Assembly: GCA_030704615.1 (NCBI GenBank) | Contig: CM060731.1 | Coordinates: 40,362,001-40,426,000 of the forward strand | Direction of reading: 5' to 3' | DNA: 64,000 nucleotides | Source of the DNA: Takakia lepidozioides | Taxonomy: Eukaryota; Streptophyta; Takakiopsida; Takakiales; Takakiaceae | Shown: piece by piece, positions 1 to 10,852 of the stretch | Position numbering within the stretch: position 1 is the first letter of the stretch | How the letters are laid out: every line of letters starts with the position of its first letter | Notes under the pieces: model-generated | Database searches by the model: none | What the model was told of the DNA's origin: nothing | The model's input: the letters and a program-made list of their open reading frames with translations, nothing else | Program-made: the position numbers and the translations under genes

Positions 1-2330
1 ACGAAGACATATTTTTCCTGGAAAACAAGAGATGGCTGCATGCTGAGCACAAAGTCATAATAAATGGGAAAACGCCAAGGAGCACACTGGCAGCACAAAA
101 TCACACAGAAGAGGAGCGCATGTCGCCTGCTGAACGTGGAATACTCAAGGGCACACTCGCAGCACTCAACTTTGCACCAGCTAAGTTCACTACCCAGCCT
201 GGTAGCAATAGAATGCAATTGCTCATTACCGTCGTCAACTCTAGAGGGAATGCCAACACATATCAACTGTCTATTTTAATGGCTACTCGGATATACCAAG
301 GTGCCTCCCAAAACTATATGGTATGGAGAGCCCTATATGCTTCTGATAGTGCCAATCATTGCCCTGCAAATTACCTCAGAGCCTTACCACCCATGTGTTA
401 TCACCTAACCCCGAAACTGGGCCGTCACACAATAACCATGCGCTACCAAAGGCCATACTTGGCACTCACTGCTACTATCAAGAACTTAATATGATGCCAC
501 AATACATTAAACTTCCATCATACTGTAATCACTATGGGCTTGATAAACCCAGATCTGAACAAAGAAAAATGGAGAAGCATGAAGCTATTCGATTGTGGAA
601 GTATACGCACTGCCCCGTTATGACTAATCTCTACCGTGCTCAAAGCTTGAAAGTGTTATTGCACTCGCTGCCTTCAGCGTTACTTGTAAATCGATTGCAA
701 TGTTCTATCCATAACTTATCAAAATTCACAAGTGCCATTCAGTGCTATGCTAAAAAACTCAAGGTGATATCACAACAATACACTGCTAAAACTCTGAAAG
801 TCTTACTGCGTTCCTTTCTGCTAATACGAGTGGGAAATTGATTGATGTGCTACACCAACACGATATCAAAATCCAAAACTGTCACATACTGTTATGATCA
901 AAAACGTAATGTGATGGTATCTCAGGTCTTAACTACAATAGGGCAGATTCCTTTGTATACAAACCTAGGATTTCTGAATAGGGAAAATTTTGATTCTCTA
1001 ATTTTGATGAAGCAGCCCCAAGCAGGAGCAACCATCCTGCTCGTGCAACAAGCTTTTACGAAACTGGTAACCTTTGTGTTGTGTGGAGGGGCTCTAAGTA
1101 GACACCAAGGCACTGAATATAGAGGCTTGCTCTCGGTGGACTGCCTTACAGTCATAAGCATTAAATCACTGAGAGATAATAGAAGCACACTGGTAGAACT
1201 CTTCTGGGCCCGGTGGCCGAATACAATCACCAACTATGGTAAAACACAGCCAGCTGAAGCCTTAGAATGGGCTTGGATCAGGGACTCTATCAGTATCATC
1301 AAAGAAGATAACCAGAGGATATGCTACAAGAAAGGGCCCATGCCACAGATGACAATTTTCTCTGTTGCCTTCAATGTGCACTGCTCAAGCCTATTACTAA
1401 CTATATTGTGTGCTGCAATCCAAGACCAAGTAATAGAGGCACGCCAGCAAATTGAGCCCCCCGCCAAGAAACAAACGCCTACAGCAAACAGCCAACAAAT
1501 AAGAGTAATGGCAGGAGCTCAAATTATGCGTTGTATTCATTGAGCCAACCCAGAAACCAGATGCACTATCTGAGAGAATGACACGGACACTCGGGCAACA
1601 CAATGCACTACCGCCCACAAATGCAGAAAAAGTCTCCACTATTACCAGAAACGTATGCCAAATAACCTGCCATAGGCCACAAGACGCCACAACAAAGATA
1701 ATACAACAATCCATTGCTCAAGATCTGAAAGTCCCAGTACATCCGTTGTTGTTCATGCCAACTGAAAATAGAACTTCGTGTTATACTCACGTGATATCAA
1801 AAACCACAATCGTTAACTGTTGCTATGACCAAAAACTTAAGACAATAGTAACCCAGAATTCGGCTGCAGTAAGACAGAGGGACATAAATGTGCACTCGGG
1901 ACCTTTGCATAGGAACAAACTTGCTTCTCCAGTCTTGGTGAAACTCCCCCAAATACTTAATATGCTGCCACAGTGCACGATAATGCTACTGTACTATGCC
2001 TACTATGCGAGTATAAATCCCAACTCCGAACATGGACATATGAAGAGATGTGAAGATTTCTGGCTTTGGGAATATGTGCATCACCCCGCTATGACTAATC
2101 ATTGCTATGCCCACAGCCCCCTGCTGTCAGCCTCCTATGTAACTCGACGACGGTGCTCTACCCCGACAATATTAAAGCTCACAAATGTCACATTCTGCCA
2201 TGATCAAATACTTACAGTGATGCCAGAACATAACATTGCTCATATACTGAAAAGCTATATAAAATTAATCCACGTTAACTGTCACGCTCAAAGCTTGATG
2301 AGGGTTTTGCACTCCCTGCTGGTAGCCCCC
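1..2330. repeat. Degenerate direct-repeat tract beside a retrotransposon remnant
   Basis: No believable gene is visible; the long open frames here are frames through repeated DNA. Three scales of repetition can be seen. The block 483-630 recurs at 1955-2100 (offset about 1471), sharing the start ACTTAATATG and the end TGACTAATC. The block 862-905 recurs at 1793-1835 (offset 931). A short unit starting GCTCAAAGCTTGAAAG at 638 recurs in altered form at 785 (147 bases on), 1716 and 2286. The last copy overlaps the end of the protease remnant, so the tract may be an internal part of the same retroelement. Copies are too diverged to set a consensus by eye. Confidence 0.55.
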
Positions 2331-2887
2331 TTGCAATTCGTTGGCATTCCAGTCATGGAATACCCTGGCCTGTTTCAGCCATGGTCGACCCAACAATAAG
2401 GAGTAAGCTTCCATGACATCATCCATCTTTAATACAGTCACTGTGATCTTGAAGATCATCTTTTGAATCTGTATCTTAACTTCTCTTATCAAGCCTAATG
2501 GCTGAACACTTCTTTGATCCGCCATTGTTACTGTGAATGGGGCTGGTTTCATGTTACTTAGACCAAGCTTCTGCCTTAATTGGTCTGTTATGATATTCAC
2601 TCCAGGGCCTCCATCTATCAGTACATCAGTCAGATCTTTCCAATTCTCAATTGGATTACCGGCATAGAATCATCAAAGTCCATGACTGTTTCTCGCCTTT
2701 CCGGCTTCACATTATAACTGGTCACCCTGCTGTCCATGTTTGTGTTATCTGTCACATGGGCAACCTGATTGATTGCTTGATACAGTCTGTGCCTACAATG
2801 AGGTGCCACAGCCAATAACTGTCCAATGGTAATCTCTGTTTTGGACTGGCATATTACTTCAGCCAAAGTCCCTTCATTACCCTGCAC
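2265..2887 (-). mobile_element. Ty3-type retrotransposon aspartic-protease remnant
   Basis: Minus-strand remnant of the retropepsin that cuts retrotransposon polyproteins. The C-terminal half holds the family signature SLLLGRPWL followed by a short acidic/aromatic tail. The active-site region reads LIDGG then P where the family normally has S or T, and it lies in a different frame from the upstream part (about 2630-2887), so one base has been gained or lost near 2640. No reverse transcriptase, RNase H or integrase follows at lower coordinates, where the direct-repeat tract begins. The remnant continues the gag remnant at 2938-3946 and cannot encode a working protein. Confidence 0.75.
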
Positions 2888-2937
2888 TCCTGCAGCTTCT
2901 TTCTTTCCTTCATCCTCACTCTCTTCATCTTCTCTTC

Positions 2938-3946
2938 CTAACTAGAGAAATCTGCCATAGGGATATCAGTACTCTTCTGCATTTCCCTTATGGTATCTGC
3001 CACTTCCCTGTGCAGTTCCTTCTCATCTCTCCAAGCTTCATCATCTTCAGGCACATCACTACCATCTTCATTATCATCATCTTCCTCATCTACTGGAGGT
3101 ATTAATTTAGCTTTGCTTTTGGTTACTATCATTGTACTTACTTCTGGTACAACACATGGCCTAACCATGTGTGCTGCCACCACTGGGCCCTCATTCACAG
3201 GAGCTCTCATCTCATTCTGGTGTCTAATCCAGAATGAACAGGTTGCTTTGCGATGTCCTGCCTGATTACAATTATAACACAGTTCTTCACCATTGGGTCC
3301 TCGCCCTTGGTCTGCTCTGGGATTATTTCTATAATCCTGATTCCCTGGCTGGTAATTCCCCCTTCGATTACTCTGATAGTTGGCTCTGGGATTGCCTTGG
3401 TAATTCCCTCTTGGATTACCTCTCCCCTCCATACCATTGTTATAACCACCAGGCCTACCATAATGGTCCTGTTCACTGTTTCTTCTTGGCTGAGGCTGCA
3501 TTTGATGCACCCTTACTTGCCTAGGTTCTCTTGTAGCTGTTCTTCTGTTGTAATAACAATTCTTAGTAGAATGGTTATCCATTTTACAGATAGTATAGTG
3601 TTTCTCCTTCATGTGGCATTCAGCTGTGGTATGGCCTTCATTCTGGCATTTTGCACACCAAACACCCTTCCTCCAATGTGTTGCAGCCTCTGTGGCATAC
3701 TTCTTCAAGATCTCTTCCAATCTTTTCTCATAGTTATCCCTCTTCAACTTTTCCTTCTTCTTACTCTTCCTCTTCTTCCTCATCTGACTCATCCTCAGAG
3801 TCCTCATCTTCCCTTTTCTCTCTCCTGAGCATTCCCAATTGCTCAATTCTATTAGCTGTTTCAAATGCTTCCTCCACCGTATTATGGGGTAGCATATTTG
3901 AAATTTGAAATTTGAAATTCAAACTTGAGTACGCATGTGTAACCAT
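2938..3946 (-). mobile_element. Ty3-type gag remnant with CCHC zinc knuckles
   Basis: Minus-strand nucleocapsid-type gag. Two zinc knuckles fit CX2CX4HX4C (CAKCQNEGHTTAEC and CYNCNQAGHRKATC); a third between them has lost its first Cys. They are separated by an Arg/Gly/Asn/Tyr-rich linker of about eight short imperfect repeats, and followed by a strongly acidic segment. A further stretch at 3761-3946 matches the end of a capsid-like retrotransposon gag domain but is in another frame, joined across an acidic run. The N-terminal capsid part is missing: homology stops near 3946, at an AAATTTG triplicate (about 3896-3923). Read with the protease remnant, this is one truncated, inactive element. 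Confidence 0.85.
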
Positions 3947-4058
3947 GCATGTGTTGGCTTCACTCTGGGCTCATGTTATGTTCATGACCACATCTGACAT
4001 CTGGGATGGATGCGTGCATGACCTACATGTATCATGTGTTATATAAACGACATTCCAT

Positions 4059-4196
4059 GGGGTGACGGATGGGGGTGGGGTGGGGCGGGGCGCGGGGAGG
4101 GGGGGTGGAGGGGGTGGCGAGGGGAGGGGCAGCAGAGCGGGGGCAGGCCGTGGAGACCGTGAGCTGGAAGGGGGGGGGCTGTGGGGGGTGCCACGC
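4059..4196 (+). other. G-rich tract, potential quadruplex
   Basis: About 135 bases with many runs of three to nine consecutive G on the plus strand, almost free of A/T-rich breaks, sharply different from the AT-richer flanks. The minus strand would read as Pro-rich in two frames, which is a composition effect and not support for a gene. A TATATAAA lies just upstream at 4040-4047. The remainder of 3947-4810 shows no gene; its lower end is where eS12 transcripts would terminate. Confidence 0.6.
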
Positions 4197-4810
4197 ATGC
4201 AGGACCGAAGGGCTCGCATTAAACAACTCCCGGGCCTTTTCTAGTGTGCGCCTTAAGATTGAAGTCTCCGAGAAAATCTCCAGTTTACCTTTGGTCCTTC
4301 CCTTCTCACACTCAGGGACCTCTGTAAGTACGACCTATTTTTGAATCAACCAAATAGCAGTGAGATTGAAATTTGTCTTGGGAATGTCCACTTCACTAGG
4401 GCATAATAAGATAATACAAAAGACAATACACATGCTTAAGACACTTACATTGGTTTTACAAGCTCTGGTTGAGTCTAATCTCAGATGATTATACTTCCAA
4501 CCATTTCTTCCTGTGTGGTTTAGATAGAGACATATTTGAGCTTACATGTACTCCAAAGACACTTTTGCCCGAAGGCTTGTGGTCATAGAGCCAATCCGGA
4601 CTATAGAGACAAACACTCAAACACCTTGCATTGTGCAATGTGAGATAACAAATGAACATCCTAACTCAAAAGAAGCAAATCATCACATGACTTGTTGGAA
4701 CACAACACAATGCAAAATGCCACCAAAGCTGTTGAAATTGGCTCCAAGTACTGCACACTTGCAAGTGGCAGCAAGTATGTTCAATTTTTCTAGTAACAAA
4801 AAAGAAGAGC

Positions 4811-5697
4811 TCAATGGCTCTTTACATACTCTTGAATCACATTCAACCCTTCTGTCTCCTCGCCGTAGTCCTAGACCCCCAAAACAACCACAGTATTACA
4901 CATCATCAGCACAAGGGTTGGCACCTGGCAGAGGCAGGTTGCATTTCGATTCTAAAACTGATCAGCTAGACAAAGTTCGCAATACAATTGAGCAAACATA
5001 TCCTCCTCACAAACAAACTCTCAAATAGATTCACAGTTTCCAAAGTAGGTCTTTGGTTACATACCTTCACAACTACACATGAGCACCCCACCACTTTCAG
5101 TGCCTTGCCCTCTGAATCAATCTTGCAAAGCTGCAAACACCCACATTGAATTGTTGTCACACCTGCTGGCAAGTATAATGCGAACTACATGTATTGAAGT
5201 AGACATACTTGCATCCAGAACGTGCACACTAGAGACCAAAACTCCATGAGCTCCAACTTCCTGTCTCTATCCCATTCAGTGGCCTTTTACCAGCCAACAT
5301 TGACTAAACCTCAACATCCACAGGAAAGTGTATGCGCACCCCAGCCCACTCGCCCAGCTTCTTAGCACTGGGTACTGAAATAAGGTTGACATTGTGCTTC
5401 GAGCAAAGTGCTTGGACCAACTTGCTGTAGTCAGGCTGGTTGCAATCCTCAGCCAATACACAGAGCTGAGCTGCATGCTTCTCAATTGCCTTGGCTGCTT
5501 CGTGGAGAACCCGAGCAAGGCCATCATGAGCTAGAGACTTCTAACCGAGCACGGCCACAGAGACATCTCAACAAACTCGTCCACAATACGAGAGATAGGT
5601 GAACTGCGGGAAGAACCCATCCCAACGAAACCATTCCACCCAGTATTTCACAATACAAAAAATCAAAGAATGTAAGAGCACTGTACCCGTCCGCCAT
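4811..5697 (-). CDS. RPS12: Ribosomal protein eS12 (RPS12), N-terminal exon disrupted
   Basis: Eukaryotic 40S subunit protein eS12 (L7Ae-like fold), cytosolic translation. Minus-strand exons, 5' to 3': start exon 5687-5697 (ATG at 5697), 5340-5603, 5065-5130, and 4811-4870 with the stop. The last three show AHDGLARVLHEAAKAIEK, QLCVLAEDCNQPDY, KKLGEWAG, LCKIDSEGK, VVGCSCVVVK and the tail EYVKSH, all family hallmarks, joined in phase 0 by clean GT-AG introns. The oddity is in exon 2: the N-terminal part (VDEFVEMSL) and the KSLAHDG part are in different frames. A TAG stands directly before the AAG of KSLAHDG at 5540, and roughly eight expected residues are missing between them. Either the copy is a young pseudogene, the sequence has an indel error, or the true N-terminal exon was not recognised. 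Confidence 0.85.
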
Positions 5698-6211
5698 TGT
5701 AATCGGTAGATAAATGTACGAGCAGTCCCGCCTGCACAAGCGCGAGAAATGATTTCATGTACAAGATGAGAACAACACATCAGAATTACATACGAGGAGA
5801 CGGAAAAGAGAAGCTAGCATGATACACAAGAGCGGTAGCTACCCTCCAAAACCCACCAGGCAGCACACGACGGAATTCAGATAGCTGGCCCCTTAATCGC
5901 TGGAACTACAAATCCACCCACACTCCAGGGAAAAAAGAAGCTTCACATATCGAGATATGGGGAAAGCTCTCTCAACAAGCAGCCAGCTTGGTTAGGGGCA
6001 AGGGCCGACCTCAGTTGCTCGGAGCTCCAAACCCAGGCTGCTGCGCTGCTCGCTTGGAGAGAAAGGAGATGGGCAGCGAGGATGGCGGCCCTTCTAGGGT
6101 TTCCACAACTCCACATTCATCCCTCAGCGACGGGGATCCCTTTTCCCTTCTCCATCTCTCTCGCAACCCCCCGCCAAGCTCTCTTGCTGGGTGGGCTGGT
6201 CAGGAAGCAGG
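5698..6211. promoter_or_regulatory. Shared promoter between eS12 and the SEC-C gene, with telo-box
   Basis: The start codons of the two head-to-head genes are only 514 bases apart. A telo-box (TAGGGTTT, the reverse of AAACCCTA) sits at 6095-6102. This element is typical of plant promoters for ribosomal-protein and other translation genes. The eS12 side may carry a 5'-UTR intron ending GCTTGTGCAG just upstream of its ATG. Regulation by this element is inferred from family knowledge. Confidence 0.5.
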
Positions 6212-8337
6212 ATGGGCTCTCTTGTAGCCCTGCGTTGTCTTTTACGTTCCTGTCGTCTCTCACCGTCACCCGTTCCTGCATTTTCCCAACGGACCCATAT
6301 CCCAGAATGCACACATTGGCCCTCACATGCATCAGGTTTTGCAACGGCGGCGGAGGATGAGGGTTCATCTGCAGGAGCTTCGTCATGGATGCAGAGGCTG
6401 AAGAGTGTGTTCAAGAGCAAGACACCTTCATCAGATTCTTCCCAATCGGATACTTCTAAGGAAAAGTCTGTGTCTCAGCATGACCTTACAATGGAAAGTG
6501 AGTGCCATTCTACTGTGTCGCTAGGTGCTCTGCTGCAGATTCAACAATCTAATATCATAAAAGGCCCTCACTTGCACAATGTGACTGCTGGGAGTTGATC
6601 AGTATGAACCGTTGGATCACTTTGTTTATTTATTGCAAAGGACACTTCACGAATTTCTTAGCTGAATGAAATGATGGTGCAGACAAGTATGCTTCTGGTA
6701 CCAATTTGGCTTGTAGGAGACAATGGCGGATATGCTTCTTCCAGCAACATGCGACTGCAGGAAGGAACCCAGTAGGTGTAAATTGGAGACTGAAGAGACA
6801 ATACCCTAAAGCCTAGACTGGGCCTGCATTATGATGATTCGCAATATAGGACACCAGTATAACAGAGGTGGGGATGTGGAAACTGGCCGATGGTTTCCGC
6901 CGGGAATGTAAGTCTTTCGTGGGAAGAGTAACAGTGATCAAACAAGCAAGAAATTTTATGTCTTCTTTCAATGAGTGCTTGAAGACCCCAGATTGAGAGC
7001 CCAATCCTGTAGTTTGCAGCCACGGCGGTCAGAGGTTGGAAATTAGCCCAATAACCGGTTTAGTACAAGTATGTACTCGATTTGTGAATCTTTCTTTGAA
7101 ATCTGGCTCTGCCTCTCAATAGATTTTCTTTGTGTTGTACAGATTTTGCAGATGAGTTGAAGAAGGCACGCCAGTTTGGAAGTCTAACTACATTTGGACG
7201 CGGCCTGCCCAGAGGGGGTGAAGTATCAGCTGTAAAATCCCTTGAGAGACAGGAGGGGATTCTTCGATCCCTAGCCCGACATGACCCTTTGGTATGCTTT
7301 TTCATTACATCTGAATTTGGTTGCTACAGGAAAGTCTGTTTCAATGTTTAATGAGAGCACCAACCTTCAGTAGTGGTAAACAGTTAAAGAGGGCTGCATA
7401 CTGGACGGCCAGGCTTGCAGGTGAGCACACGATGTCTTTAGAAAGTAAGCAAGGGGCATGGGGCTGGGCATGGTGTGGGTCCAGGGAGTTGGAGAGCTGC
7501 ACAAGGTGGCAACGGAGTGGGGGTGCACTGTGCGTGATGTTGATGCCGTACTGGCAAAGTACGAGTGGGCAAAGGAGGCAAACAGGCGTGTGATGAAGCT
7601 TAAGGAGGAAGGCAAGCCGCTTCCCAAGTCTCTTGACGAGGTTAGTCTCCTGTGTTTGCTGCCTAAGAGCTATTGTATGTTTTTGTTATGCTCTGGCAGC
7701 TGCATTCTCTTCTCAAAATCTCTCCTCCCGCTGTCTCACCAATGGCTTTCCACTGTTTGCCTGTTTCCTACCATCTTTTAATACCTTGAATGATGAAATA
7801 TAGTTGTCCCTATACCTTGAATATAAGGTGGCCATAGCTGGGAGATGAAGGGTCTGGCCTGAGGTTGACACCATGGATTTGTTGGTTGGTGAAGGTGGAA
7901 GAGTTGATGGGGGGTCGCTGGAATGCGGCAGCATCTGTGAATCTTGCAAAAAGTGGACAACTGAGTCGAAATGCTGCTTGTCCATGCGGCTCTGGAAAGA
8001 AGTACAAGAGGTGGGTTCTCGCTCTTTTCACAGCTCCTCTCATCTCTCTGCCCCATTCCAATGGGAGTGTCGTAAGGCGGAGAGAAGCAATGTTTCTGGC
8101 TGCTTTATCTCACACTCATACTTAAACAGATGGATTGAGTCAAATTTCAAACTTAAAGCAAAGCAAGTAGTACTATCAAACATCATGTAGCCTGGCAATA
8201 AGCTGGCCGTTAGGCATCTGTGGCTTGAACACTATCTTACAAGCAAAGTATGCTCCAAATATATTGCCTATCCTTTACTAGACCATGACTGGTAAAAATC
8301 TGGGGAGTTCTGTTGCAGGTGTTGTGGAAAGTCATAA
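6212..8337 (+). CDS. Mitochondrial-type SEC-C motif protein, 5 exons
   Basis: Exons 6212-6497, 7143-7291, 7485-7640, 7895-8010 and 8319-8337 splice in frame (phases 1,0,0,2) to 241 codons. The first ~50 residues are Ser/Arg/Leu-rich without acidic residues and look like a mitochondrial presequence. Then come SSWMQRLKSVFK, FADELKKARQFGS, a helical block around VDAVLAKYEWAKEA, and a C-terminal SEC-C zinc-binding motif. That motif, CPCGSGKKYKRCCGKS, is split so that its last five residues lie on a 19-base exon. SEC-C motifs (CXCX8CC here) bind zinc and occur at the C-terminus of SecA and of many unrelated proteins; this short plant family is not a translocase. Its function is not known to me. 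Part of it is copied at 16622-17483. Confidence 0.85.
6670..7522 (+). repeat. Parental copy of an ~860-bp segmental duplication
   Basis: From AATGATGG at 6670 in intron 1, through exon 2 and intron 2, to the start of exon 3 of the SEC-C gene, this stretch is repeated at 16622-17483 in the same orientation, about 9.95 kb away. By eye only scattered substitutions and small indels separate the copies. This copy lies inside the complete gene and so is taken as the source. Confidence 0.9.
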
Positions 8338-8479
8338 GCTTGGACTTGAAACAAGGAAGTCATGCTGCACAAGCACGCACTTATGAAGAGTTTGTGCTCT
8401 GTTGTGAGGTCAGGTGGCCTCCTGCCGTTTTATCGTTTTGGTCACCTACTTACACTCCAAAGGGACTCTGACAGATGCA

Positions 8480-10850
8480 ACTGGTCTTTACATCTTTACA
8501 TCAGCACTTCCTCTGAGCAAATGATGTGCGAAGGGGTGAAGCCCAATCACATCACGTTCATTTGTGTTTGCAATGTGTGTGCAAGCCTGGCAGCTCTGGA
8601 AAAGGGCGAAGAGGTCCATGGCGACATTGTCAGAGCTGCAATTGTACCGAGTGTCATTCTGAACAATACCCTCGTGGACATGTATGAAGGGAGTGTTCGA
8701 CAGTATGGCCGAATGAGATGTGGTGTGGAGTGCGATGATTGCAGGATATGCACAGCAAGGGCGTGGGATGGAGGCTTTGGAGACCTCTGAGCAAATGATG
8801 TGCGAAGGGATGAAGCCCAACCGCATAACGTTTGTTTGCATTGGCAATGCGTGTGCAAGCCTGGCAGCCCTGGAAAGGTGCAAAGAGGTCCATGGTGACA
8901 TCGTCAAATCTGGAATTGTACCCGATGTCATTCTGAACACTGCCCTGCTGGACATGTATGTCAAATGTGAGTGCATCGAGGATGCAAAGGGAGTGTTCGA
9001 CAGTATGGCTGAATGAGATGTGGTGTGGTGGAGTGCGATGATTGCAGGATATGCACAGCAAGGATGCGGGATGGAGGCTTTGGAGACCTATGAGCAATTG
9101 ATGTGCAAAGGGGTGAAACCCAACCGCAACACATTTGTCTGTGTTTGCAATGCGTGTGCAAGCCTAGGAGCTCTGGAAAAGGGGAAAGAGGTCCATGGTG
9201 ACATCGTCAAAGCTGGATTTGTACCAGATGTCATCCTGAACACTGCCCTGGTGGACATGTATGCCAAATGTGGGTGCATGAAGGATGCGAAGGGAGTTTT
9301 CAAATGGCTGAACAAGATGTGGTGTCGTGGAACGCGATGCTTGCAGGGTATGCACAGCAGGGGCGTGGGATGGAAGCTTTGGAGACCTATGAGCAGATGA
9401 TGGGGGAAGGGGTGAAGTGCAACCACATCACGTTTGTGTGCGTTTGCAATGCTTGAGCAAGCCTGGCAGCCCTGGAAAAGGGCAAAGGGATGTATGGTGA
9501 CATCATCAAAGCTGGAATTGTACCAAGGTTGCAATGCGTGTGCAAGCCTGGGAGCCCTGGAAAATGGGAAAGAGGTCCATGGTGACATCGTCAAAGCTGG
9601 AATTGCACCAGATTCATCCTGAACACTGCCCTGGTGGACATATGCCAAATGTGGGTGGATCGAGGATGCGAAGGGAGTTTTCAACACTGTGGTTGAACGA
9701 GATGTGGTGTTGTGGAACGCGATGCTTGCAGGGTATGCACAGCAGGGGCACGGGATGGAGGCTTTGGAGACCTATGAACAAATGATGGGGGAAGTGGTGA
9801 AGCCCTCATGGAGTGCAATGATTGCAGGATATGCTCAACATGGATCTGGTACAGAGGCATTCAAAATGTATGAGCAAATGCAACAGGAAGGGGTTATGCC
9901 CAACAACATAACATTCATTTGCATTCTCAATGCATGTGCCAGTGTAGGAGACCTGGGAAAGGCCGAAGAGGTCCAGCTGACATAATGAAAGCTGGAATTT
10001 CTTTGTGTATTAAAGTGGAGAACAGCCTTCTTGATGCCAAATGTGGGAGCGGAAAAGATGCACGTCAGGTTTTCGACAAAATGCCTGAACGAGATGTGGT
10101 CTCATGGAATGCCATGATTACAGGATATGCTGAGCATGGCTATGCTGAAGAGGCTTTCAAGATACAAGCAAATGGAACTGGACGCGATGACACCGAACAG
10201 GGTCACATTCGTTTCTGTTGTCAATGCATGTGCCAGTCTAGGGGCCCTGGAAAAGGGCACGTGGGTCCATGCTGATATTAACAAAGCTGGGGTTGTGTCA
10301 TATATTAACTTGAACAATGCCCTTGTTAACATGTATGCCAAATGTGGGAGTGTTCACGATGCACGTCAAGTGTTTGAAAATATGTTCAGCAAGCATGGAA
10401 TGCCATAATTGCAGGATATGCTCAGCATGGGTGTAGTACAGAGGCCTTCCAACTATTTGAACAGATGCAGCAGGAAGGCTTGAAGCCAGATGGTATCACC
10501 TTCGTTTCTCTTCTCTCTGCTTGTAGGCATGTAGGCCTGGTGGATGAAGGCCACCACTTGTTTGGTTCCATGAGTAGAGATCACGGCCTCACTCCTACAG
10601 TGGAGCATTTTTGCTGCATTGTGGACCTTCTTGGCCGTGTAGGCCGATGAGATGAGGCAGAAGAGTTCATCAACAAAATGCCAATTGAACCAGATGCTCT
10701 GGTTTTTGGGACCTTGCTTGCTGCTGCCAGAATTCATGGGGATGTGGAGGTAGCAGAACATGCAGCAAAATCTCTTCTCAAGTGCGATCCCAACCACCAT
10801 GCAGCTTATGTGCTGCTATCCAACATCTACGCCGCATCTGGCAGGTGACA
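8480..10850 (+). pseudogene. PPR (PLS-type) array with E motif, frame-broken
   Basis: Pentatricopeptide repeat proteins bind organellar RNA. Successive plus-strand frames spell the same PLS units: GYAQQG, ALETYEQMM, HITFVCVCNACASLAAL, EVHGDIVKAGIVPDV, LVDMYAKCG. The landmark GCAGG(A/G)TATGC recurs at 8741, 9044, 9343, 9728, 9824, 10120 and 10411, i.e. often about 300 bases apart, one P-L-S triplet. At 10465-10845 the array ends in an E-type tail (PTVEHFCCIVDLLGRVGR, then INKMPIEPDA, YVLLSNIYAASGR followed by a stop). Frameshifts and partial units (for example near 9450, 9630 and 9810) break the frame many times. No start codon or DYW domain follows. Pseudogene, or a gene whose exons have decayed. 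Confidence 0.85.
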
Positions 10851-10852
10851 AT

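Noticed and set aside
842-1543. 233-codon plus-strand open frame, and the similar frame at 1578-2399
   Set aside because: Both run through degenerate direct repeats, share repeated peptides, and have no recognisable domain; repeats without stops explain them.
4546-5028. 160-codon plus-strand open frame
   Set aside because: It is antisense to the last eS12 exon (4811-4870) and part of the preceding intron; the minus-strand reading has clear homology and splice sites.
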